A DNA stretch of 64,000 nt from Rathayibacter sp. SW19 (GTDB taxonomy: Bacteria > Actinomycetota > Actinomycetes > Actinomycetales > Microbacteriaceae). The stretch is taken from assembly GCF_030866825.1 (NCBI RefSeq), contig NZ_CP133020.1, positions 4,092,001-4,156,000 on the forward strand. Direction: 5' to 3'. Every line of letters starts with the position of its first letter. The first letter of the stretch is position 1. The notes under the pieces are model-generated. The model saw nothing but the letters and a program-made list of their open reading frames with translations, was not told the origin of the DNA and ran no database searches. The translations under genes were made by a program, and so were the position numbers. This document shows, piece after piece, positions 57,978 through 64,000 of the stretch.

Positions 57978-59045
57978 GTGCCCTCCTCGAACGACATCAC
58001 CGCGCCGATAGCGCCTGCCACAACTGCGCCCACCACCAAGGCGCCCACCACCACCGCACCCACCACCACCGCGCCCGTCACCGTCACAGTAACCGGCGCC
58101 GGCGGCCAGATCGGTTACGCGCTGCTGTTCCGCATTGCCTCCGGGCAGTTGCTCGGCCCGAACACCCCGGTGGCCCTCAAGCTGCTGGAGATCCCACAGG
58201 GCATCGCCTCAGCGAACGGCACGGCGCTGGAGCTCGAGGACGGTGCTTTTCCACTCCTGCACTCGATCGACGTGACGGATGACGCGACCCGCGCCTTCGA
58301 CGGCGCCAACGTTGCGCTTCTGGTCGGCGCCCGCCCGCGCGGACCTGGCATGGAGCGGGCGGATCTGCTCGAGGCAAACGGCGCGATCTTCGGTCCGCAG
58401 GGCGTCGCGATCAACGAGGGGGCGGCATCCGATGTGCGGGTGCTCGTCGTCGGCAACCCTGCCAACACCAATGCGCTCATCGCGAGCGCTCACGCACCGG
58501 ATGTTCCTGCCGACCGTTTCACCGCGATGACGCGGCTCGACCACAATCGGGCGATTGCGCAACTGGCAACGAAGTTGGGCGTGCACGTCGGCGAACTCGA
58601 ACGCGTCGCCATCTGGGGCAACCATTCGGCCAGCCAGTATCCGGATGTCTCCCATGCCCTGGTCGACGGACGCCCGGTCACCGAACTGGTCGGGGAAGCA
58701 TGGCTGGCCGACGAGTTCATCCCGCGGGTCGCGAAACGCGGGGCCGAGATCATCCAGGTGCGCGGTTCATCGAGCGCGGCATCCGCCGCCAGTGCCGCGA
58801 TCGACCACGTCTTCGACTGGGTGAACGGGACAGGTGAGCGGTGGACCTCAGCGGGCGTTGTGTCTGACGGGTCGTACGGTGTGCCCGAGGGCCTCGTCTC
58901 GTCGTTCCCGCTGCGCGGAATCGACGGCGGCTGGCAGATCGTGCCGGGGCTCGACATTGATACGTTCTCGCAAGAACGAATCAACGCTTCCGTCGCCGAG
59001 CTCATCGAGGAGCGCGAAGCCGTGCAGGCGCTCGGCTTGATCTGA
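57978..59045 (+). CDS. mdh: Malate dehydrogenase with Thr/Ala/Pro-rich N-terminal extension
   Basis: A protein of 355 residues. From residue 35 on it is a normal bacterial/actinobacterial cytosolic-type malate dehydrogenase: TGAGGQIGYALLFRIASGQL binds NAD, ARPRGPGMERADLLEANG is the substrate-loop Arg region, RLDHNRAIAQLATKLGV and VAIWGNHSASQYPDVSHA hold the catalytic Asp-His pair. The first about 36 residues contain APTTKAPTTTAPTTTAP, a repeat of a 15-bp DNA unit in frame. Usual family length is about 328. The start is GTG 57978; a start inside the repeat is not available, since the next Met/Val start falls within the Rossmann fold. It oxidises malate in the TCA cycle. Confidence 0.9.
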   Translation: MPSSNDITAPIAPATTAPTTKAPTTTAPTTTAPVTVTVTGAGGQIGYALLFRIASGQLLGPNTPVALKLLEIPQGIASANGTALELEDGAFPLLHSIDVTDDATRAFDGANVALLVGARPRGPGMERADLLEANGAIFGPQGVAINEGAASDVRVLVVGNPANTNALIASAHAPDVPADRFTAMTRLDHNRAIAQLATKLGVHVGELERVAIWGNHSASQYPDVSHALVDGRPVTELVGEAWLADEFIPRVAKRGAEIIQVRGSSSAASAASAAIDHVFDWVNGTGERWTSAGVVSDGSYGVPEGLVSSFPLRGIDGGWQIVPGLDIDTFSQERINASVAELIEEREAVQALGLI

Positions 59046-59085
59046 ACTGCGCCCTCCCGCGTCCCCCCCAGCCCCCAGCCCCAGT

Positions 59086-59143
59086 TGAGGTGCGGACTTC
59101 TGCCGCTATCGGTTGGGGATATCCGACAAAAGTCCGCACCTCA
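59086..59143. terminator. Large inverted repeat between convergent mdh and acdS
   Basis: TGAGGTGCGGACTT (59086-59099) and AAGTCCGCACCTCA (59130-59143) are perfect 14-bp arms around a 30-bp loop that itself can pair partly (CGGTTGGGGATATCCG). It is placed midway between the two convergent genes, as expected for a bidirectional terminator, and its form suggests a member of a dispersed repeat family. Confidence 0.75.
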
Positions 59144-59169
59144 CGGAGGGTATGGGACGGGGATGCGTG

Positions 59170-60180
59170 TCAGGAGCGGAACAGCCCGCTGTAGGCGTTG
59201 AGCGCGAGTTGCCCGCCGAGATGCGCGTAAAGTACGGTGCTCGTCGCTGGGATGTCACGGGACTTCACGAGATCGATCAAACCGGCCAATGACTTTCCCT
59301 CGTAGACGGGGTCGGTGATCATGCCTTCGAGCGAGCCGCCGAGCCTGATCGCCTCCAGCGTCGACTCGACCGGGATGCCGTAGAAGTCGCCGGCCCAATC
59401 CCCCAGAATCGTGATCTCGTCGTCGCGGAGCTCCCTGCCGAGCCCGATCAGCTCGGCCGTGTTCCGGGCGATCTTCTCGACCTGTGCACGCGTCTTCCCC
59501 AGCGTCGCGGACGCGTCGATCGCGATGACCCGCCGAGGGCGGTCTTGCCCGGCGAAGCCCGCGACCATCCCGGCGTGGGTCGAGCCGGTGACGACGCAGA
59601 CGATGATCGTGTCGAAGAAGACGCCGAGCTCCCGCTCCTGCTGCTCGACTTCGTACGCCCAGTTGGCGAACCCCAGACCGCCCAACGGATGATCGGATGC
59701 GCCCGCCGGAATCGGATACGGCGTGCCGCCATCCGCGATCACCTCATCGATCGCCTGCTGCCAACTGCTGCGGATGCCGATATCGAACCCGGCGCTGTCC
59801 AGCGTGACCTTCGCGCCCATGATCCGCGAAAGTTGGATGTTGCCGACCCGGTCGCTGAGCGGGTCCGGCCAGTCCACCCAGTTCTCCTGCACGAGGCGCG
59901 CCTTGAGCCCGAGTTTCGCAGCAACTGCCGCCACCTGGCGGGTGTGATTGGATTGGTAACCACCGATCGAGACGAGGGTGTCCGCGCCCTGGGCGAGAGC
60001 ATCCGGAATGAGATATTCGAGCTTGCGCGTCTTATTGCCACCGAATGCGAGGCCGCTGTTCACGTCTTCGCGTTTGGCCCAGAGATCAGCACCGCCCAGG
60101 TGCGCGGTCAGCCGTGGCAGATGGTGGATCGGGCTCGGCCCGAACGTCAGCGGGTAGCGCTCGAAATCGGTGATGGCCAT
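59170..60180 (-). CDS. acdS: 1-aminocyclopropane-1-carboxylate (ACC) deaminase
   Basis: A PLP enzyme of 336 residues that splits ACC to 2-oxobutyrate and ammonia. The PLP Lys50 is in FGGNKTRKLEYL and Ser77 in GGYQSNHTRQVAAVA. The residues that separate true ACC deaminases from D-cysteine desulfhydrases, the Glu of DPVYEGKSLAG and the Leu of LYAHLGG (Glu295 and Leu322 in Pseudomonas numbering, 27 residues apart here as well), are both present. The enzyme lowers plant ethylene, so it suggests a plant-associated life. No acdR/LRP-type regulator is adjacent. Start ATG 60180 has a GAAAGGGGC stretch upstream. Confidence 0.88.
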   Translation of the reverse strand: MAITDFERYPLTFGPSPIHHLPRLTAHLGGADLWAKREDVNSGLAFGGNKTRKLEYLIPDALAQGADTLVSIGGYQSNHTRQVAAVAAKLGLKARLVQENWVDWPDPLSDRVGNIQLSRIMGAKVTLDSAGFDIGIRSSWQQAIDEVIADGGTPYPIPAGASDHPLGGLGFANWAYEVEQQERELGVFFDTIIVCVVTGSTHAGMVAGFAGQDRPRRVIAIDASATLGKTRAQVEKIARNTAELIGLGRELRDDEITILGDWAGDFYGIPVESTLEAIRLGGSLEGMITDPVYEGKSLAGLIDLVKSRDIPATSTVLYAHLGGQLALNAYSGLFRS

Positions 60181-60221
60181 GGCAGCCCCTTTCGTTGCTG
60201 TCAGAGTAACGCCTCGCCGAG

Positions 60222-62324
60222 TCAGTGCTTCTTCGGCTTGAGCGACTTCTCGTCGATCGGTGCGGCGCCCGACAGGCGCAGCGACCGGTAGTAGTCACGG
60301 GCTTCGTCTTGGCGCTCGCGCTCGATGCCCGTTGCGATGGTCGAGCGCAGATGCTCGGGACTGTAACCGAAGGCATCCACAAGGTCTACTGCGTGCGGGC
60401 GAAGCCGGGCGACCAAACGGTCGATATATGCGCTGACCGCCTGCCCGCGCTGCGGCGAGAGCCGCCCGTGGATCAGGTACCAGGAGAGATGCTTCTCAAT
60501 CACCGTCAGCCCGAACAGGTCGTGCAACCAGGTCAGCACCTGCTTGGTGCCGTGGTCCGTCACACGCTCGAGCGCCTCGGTGAACGCCTCCCACTGCAAC
60601 AACTCGCCGTGTGCGCGCGCCGCCTCGATGAGTTCGTTCTGCTGCGAGTTGAACAGTGCAGCGGCCTCCGGCTTCGACAACTTGTTCGCATGACGCAGGC
60701 GCATCGCCACTTCGGAGATCATCGTCTCGACGCGATCCGTCAGCAACTCTCGCTGCGTGTTCGTGTCGCGCAATTGCCCGACTGAACGCGCGGTCGAGCC
60801 GAAGTCGGCGACAGTCTGGGCAATACTGCGCAGACCCGAGCCGTTGTAGGCGCGATCGGCCGCATGCGTGACGACGTAGCGGGCGAGGGCACCGGCATCC
60901 GCCTTGGCGAACTTGCGAGAATAGTCGGTGAGCAAACGCTTGGCGACCAGCTGCAGCAACACGTTGTTGTCGCCCTCAAAAGTGGCGTAGACGTCCAGAT
61001 CGGCACGTAACCCCACAAGGCGGTTTTCGGCCATGAAGCCCGCTCCGCCACACGCTTCGCGTGCCTCTTGCAGCGTGTCGAGTGCGTGCCAGGTCGAGAG
61101 CGGCTTGAGCGCAGCGGCCAGCGTTTCGAGGTCTTGACGATCGTCGTCGGTGTCCGCCTTGCCGCTGAACACCTCCTCGAACTTCAGCAGCAACTTGTCG
61201 TGCGCGAAGATCTGCGCATACGTCGTCGCCAACCGAGGGATCAACCGCCGCTGGTGCCGCTGGTAGTCGAGGATGACTTCCTCTTCCGTGTCGCTGGCCG
61301 CGTTGAACTGGCGGCGCTGGCTTCCGTAGGTGATCGCGATCGCCAGGCCCATCTCCGAGGCGATCGTCGCGGCACCGTCAAGGGAGACGCGGCCCTGCAC
61401 GAGAGTTCCGAGCATGGTGAAGAACCGCCGGCCAGAGCTGGCGATCGGGCTCGTGTAGGTGCCGTCGTCGGCGACGTCGCCGTATCGGTTCAACAGGTCG
61501 ACGCGGGGGATGCGCACGTGGTTGAAACAGAGCCGACCGTTGTCGATGCCGTTCAGGCCACCCTTGAGACCGTCGTCCTTTCCGCTGATTCCGGGGAGGA
61601 ACTGGCCGCTGTCGTCCCTGATCGGAACATAAAACGCGTGCACACCGTGGTTGACGCCCTGTGTGATCAATTGGGCGAACACGACGCACGCCTTGCCGTC
61701 GACGGCGGCATTGCCGAGGAACTCTTTCCACGCGCCCGCGAACGGCGTATGGATCTCGAATTCTTGAGCTGCGGGATCGTAGGTCGCCGTGGTCGCAATG
61801 GAGGCGACATCCGAGCCATGACCGATCTCCGTCATCGCGAACGCGCCGGGGACCTTCAGGCTCATGATGTCGGGCAGATACTTCTCGTGATGACGCTCGG
61901 TGCCGAGGTGCAGCACAGCCGCACCGAACAGACCCCACTGCACGCCTGCCTTGATCTGAAGCGACGGGTCGGCTGTGACGAGCTCCTCGAAGCCGGCGAT
62001 GTTACCGCCGTGGTCGTCCTTGCCGCCGAGCGCCATCGGGAAGGCGCGATGCACCTGGCCATTTTCAACGAGCAGGCTCAGTTGGCCGAACACGCGTGCT
62101 CGATGCTCCTGGTAGGTCTGCCCTTCGATGCGTTGCATATCGGAACGAGCGGACAGCTTTCGCGCCGCGATGCGGGCATCCGGCCAGCTGCCGAGGAGTT
62201 GGCGGCCGAGCGAGGCGATGTCGACCGTGACCGGCGGCGCATCCATGTCGATCGGACCCGTCGCAAGCGAGATTTCATCCGTGCGGGCGCTTCGTGCTTT
62301 CGTGCGGGAGGCAATGTCAACCAT
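60222..62324 (-). CDS. Acyl-CoA oxidase (acyl-CoA dehydrogenase superfamily)
   Basis: A 700-residue flavoenzyme of the ACOX type. FAD/substrate segments are VPGAFAMTEIGHGSDVASIA, the loop PFAGAWKEFLGNAAVDGKAC, and the catalytic Glu in DLDVYATFEGDNNVLLQLVA. REACGGAGFMAENRLVGLRA precedes the latter. The extended C-terminal domain (over 170 residues) distinguishes it from the 380-residue dehydrogenases. It oxidises acyl-CoA using O2 and gives H2O2. The next gene on the same strand is acdS, 41 bp downstream; there is no obvious link between the two. Confidence 0.9.
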   Translation of the reverse strand: MVDIASRTKARSARTDEISLATGPIDMDAPPVTVDIASLGRQLLGSWPDARIAARKLSARSDMQRIEGQTYQEHRARVFGQLSLLVENGQVHRAFPMALGGKDDHGGNIAGFEELVTADPSLQIKAGVQWGLFGAAVLHLGTERHHEKYLPDIMSLKVPGAFAMTEIGHGSDVASIATTATYDPAAQEFEIHTPFAGAWKEFLGNAAVDGKACVVFAQLITQGVNHGVHAFYVPIRDDSGQFLPGISGKDDGLKGGLNGIDNGRLCFNHVRIPRVDLLNRYGDVADDGTYTSPIASSGRRFFTMLGTLVQGRVSLDGAATIASEMGLAIAITYGSQRRQFNAASDTEEEVILDYQRHQRRLIPRLATTYAQIFAHDKLLLKFEEVFSGKADTDDDRQDLETLAAALKPLSTWHALDTLQEAREACGGAGFMAENRLVGLRADLDVYATFEGDNNVLLQLVAKRLLTDYSRKFAKADAGALARYVVTHAADRAYNGSGLRSIAQTVADFGSTARSVGQLRDTNTQRELLTDRVETMISEVAMRLRHANKLSKPEAAALFNSQQNELIEAARAHGELLQWEAFTEALERVTDHGTKQVLTWLHDLFGLTVIEKHLSWYLIHGRLSPQRGQAVSAYIDRLVARLRPHAVDLVDAFGYSPEHLRSTIATGIERERQDEARDYYRSLRLSGAAPIDEKSLKPKKH

Positions 62325-62529
62325 CGTCGGTCCTTCTTCGTGTTTGTGGTTCGCGTTCGTATCGCCTGTGCGGCGCTTTACGATTCGGTCACGTCACCTC
62401 CACGCTATGCCGGATGCGCCGGGTTGCGAAGTCGTGCGTGCGCAAGTGACAAATTCACTGCGGATGCCGCGCGAACGGCCTGTGGAAAGTCACAGCGCCG
62501 ACGGGTTCGTCGTGGGACCCTTCGGCAAG

Positions 62530-62615
62530 CTCAGGGAACGGAAACGGGCTCAGGGAACGGAAACGGGCTCAGGGAACGGAAACGGGCTCAGGGAACGGAA
62601 ACGGGCTCACGGAAC
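62530..62615. repeat. 19-bp tandem repeat extending the dispersed CTCAGGGAACGG element
   Basis: CTCAGGGAACGGAAACGGG starts at 62530, 62549, 62568 and 62587, with a degenerate fifth copy at 62606 (CTCACGGAACGG). It follows CCCTTCGGCAAGCTCAGGGA at 62519, the same dispersed element that ends the MFS gene at 34124. The last copy runs over the stop codon of the DUF4436 gene, giving it the C-terminus VGPSVP. Confidence 0.88.
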
Positions 62616-63560
62616 GGAGGGACCGACTCGATCGGCGCGCGCACCCCAGCGCCACCACGCGCTGACATAGATCACCATCCCAGAGATGAGGCCGATGACC
62701 ACCCACAGAACGACCAGGTAGTCGATCCACGAGCCGATCGGCGGTGAGCCGGGCAGGAAGGTGCGCAACGGGATTGTTGCGAACAGCATCGCTGCCGTCC
62801 AGCTCATGAACGACGGCTCGACCTTGCGTTTACCTCGGAACACGGAAATGGAGACGAACAACACCAGGGAAGCCATCACCACCATCAGGATGAGTAAGAC
62901 GATCCCGAATGCGATCGTGCTGCTGGAACGGATGATCCGCAGATCTATGGTGGGGAGTTCAGATTGCGCAGCCGCGACCGTGGAATCAGTCGGCGTTTTA
63001 GCGGCAGGGTTGATCTTCCACTTCAGATTCCAGCCCGGAATGTAACCGGACAGACTTCGCACATCCGCCGGCATGGCAACCTTCGAGGTTCCACTACCGC
63101 TATAGGCGAACACGACGAGTTGCGGCACGCGGTACTGGTCGAGTGGCCAGTTTTCGACCGAGCCGTCAACGATGATGTCCAGAGGCACAACGGACGGCAC
63201 CGACCCCTGTGCGAAGGTGATCGACTGCTCACCGGCTGTGGGTGCGATGACGACCGTAATCGTTCGCGCGAACGTCAAACCGTCATCCGCAATCAGTTGT
63301 TTCGACGGCACGACCTGCATGTTCACATGAAGACGTCCTCCCGCCGCATTCACCGCATCCGGACTCAGCAACACCGTGACGCCGCCGGCCGGCGGGGGCT
63401 CGTCGAGCGTGCCGAGCGGGGCAAACCGGCCGCTGGACGCATAGAGCCCGATCACTACGAGGTACACCAGAACGGCGACCAGCGCCATACCGCCGCCAAG
63501 CGCAAAGCGGCGTGGAATGCGCGGCTTCTTCGCTGGCGTCGGCGCCGAGTCTGGGCTCAC
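62607..63560 (-). CDS. DUF4436 family membrane protein
   Basis: A protein of 317 residues. After a short basic N-terminus there is one membrane helix (MALVAVLVYLVVIGLYAS), a soluble extracytoplasmic beta-rich part, where VNMQVVPSKQLIADDGLTFA and DGSVENWPLDQYRVPQLVVF stand out, then three C-terminal helices: SSSTIAFGIVLLILMVVMAS, AMLFATIPLRTFLPGSPPIG and YLVVLWVVIGLISGMVIYVS. This architecture matches DUF4436. Its role is unknown. GTG 63560 starts the family-like sequence (MSPDSAPTPAKKPRIPRR); a longer frame upstream is not supported. Confidence 0.82.
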   Translation of the reverse strand: MSPDSAPTPAKKPRIPRRFALGGGMALVAVLVYLVVIGLYASSGRFAPLGTLDEPPPAGGVTVLLSPDAVNAAGGRLHVNMQVVPSKQLIADDGLTFARTITVVIAPTAGEQSITFAQGSVPSVVPLDIIVDGSVENWPLDQYRVPQLVVFAYSGSGTSKVAMPADVRSLSGYIPGWNLKWKINPAAKTPTDSTVAAAQSELPTIDLRIIRSSSTIAFGIVLLILMVVMASLVLFVSISVFRGKRKVEPSFMSWTAAMLFATIPLRTFLPGSPPIGSWIDYLVVLWVVIGLISGMVIYVSAWWRWGARADRVGPSVP

Positions 63561-63638
63561 GCTGCCGAGCTTAGCGGCGCACCACACTAATATTGGCAAG
63601 CGGCGCAGGCACACGGCATGCTTTACCAGGAGGCATTG

Positions 63639-64000
63639 GTGTCGATGAAGAGATATGTTGCTCTGTTGCGCGGAGTCAATGTCGGTGGAATCAACATCAA
63701 GATGGCCGACCTTGCGGCGCTGTTCCGCGAACGCGGTTTCGGCGCCGTGAAGACAGTGCTGGCTAGCGGCAATGTGGTTTTTCAGGCGGATGCGCCCGCT
63801 GCGGAACTGCGGCCGCTGATCGAAGCAGCGCTGCGCGAGCGCTTCGGCTACGAAGCGTGGGTGCACGTGCTGACGCTCGACGAGCTCCAACGGGTCGTCG
63901 ATGCATTCCCGTTCGATGCACAGCGCGAGGGCTGGCATCCGTATGTCATTTTCGTGATCGACGAGGAACCGATCGACAACGGTCCCCGCTCCGTGTTGCT
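63639..64000 (+). CDS. DUF1697 domain protein, N-terminal part (cut by window edge)
   Basis: From GTG 63639 the frame reads MSMKRYVALLRGVNVGGINI then KMADLAALFRERGFGAVKTV and LASGNVVFQADAPAAELRPL, which is the standard N-terminus of DUF1697 proteins ('YVALLRGINVGG', 'tyLaSGNvvF'). AGGAGG at 63628-63633 lies 5 bp before the GTG, which decides the start; an ATG at 63645 is too far. The sequence continues open to the window edge. The function of the family is not known. Confidence 0.9.
   Translation, partial: MSMKRYVALLRGVNVGGINIKMADLAALFRERGFGAVKTVLASGNVVFQADAPAAELRPLIEAALRERFGYEAWVHVLTLDELQRVVDAFPFDAQREGWHPYVIFVIDEEPIDNGPRSVL

Overview
The window is high-GC DNA from an actinobacterium, most likely a member of the Microbacteriaceae. 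The evidence is a scattered menaquinone (men) pathway, actinobacterial ResB/CcsB/CcdA/TlpA cytochrome c maturation, a 32-residue bS22 (AURKAIP1/COX24) ribosomal protein, an LCP cell-wall ligase, a DUF222/HNH protein and short AspRS of the archaeal type. No rRNA, tRNA, CRISPR array or integrase was seen. The call of family is inference from gene content, not from a marker gene search.

Layout. 1-2.4 kb: the start of a Phd/YefM antitoxin cut by the window edge, a decayed stretch, and a divergent MDR oxidoreductase/TetR pair with a striking double palindrome between them. 2.4-3.7 kb: menF (isochorismate synthase). 3.7-22.4 kb: an accessory block with a carbohydrate ABC transporter, a LacI regulator and a near-complete oxidative (Weimberg-type) pentose or deoxysugar pathway: sugar dehydrogenase, lactonase, IlvD/EDD sugar-acid dehydratase, FAH-fold 2-keto-3-deoxy acid dehydratase and 2-oxoglutarate semialdehyde dehydrogenase. 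A cytoplasmic GH5 glycosidase and accessory reductases go with it. Pseudogenes and transposition relics lie at both ends. The block is bracketed by two copies of the last 377 bp of menF, so it behaves like a genomic island inserted at the menF 3' end.

22.8-32.7 kb: PPK2 kinase, then menD, menA, menE, menB and menC with an LCP protein. menD and menB each carry a short palindromic repeat inserted in frame inside the coding sequence. 32.9-44 kb: MFS transporter, the cytochrome c maturation operon, a histidine phosphatase, AspRS, a large membrane-anchored alpha/beta hydrolase, a TRIC channel and small proteins. 44-54.7 kb: bS22, ArsR regulator, Trk potassium uptake pair, proC, GH36 alpha-galactosidase, DUF222/HNH protein, CDF transporter, tadA and upp. 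54.7-64 kb: a leaderless Cys-rich short reading frame ahead of a winged-helix regulator, a small basic protein, an Fsr-like MFS pump, malate dehydrogenase with an odd Thr/Pro-rich N-terminus, ACC deaminase, acyl-CoA oxidase, a DUF4436 protein and the start of a DUF1697 protein.

Functionally the core genes support menaquinone-based respiration: the men enzymes make the quinone and CcsB/ResB/CcdA/TlpA mature the c-type cytochromes. The accessory island adds uptake and oxidative catabolism of a plant-type sugar to 2-oxoglutarate. All family names come from my own reading of the translated sequences; no database search was run.
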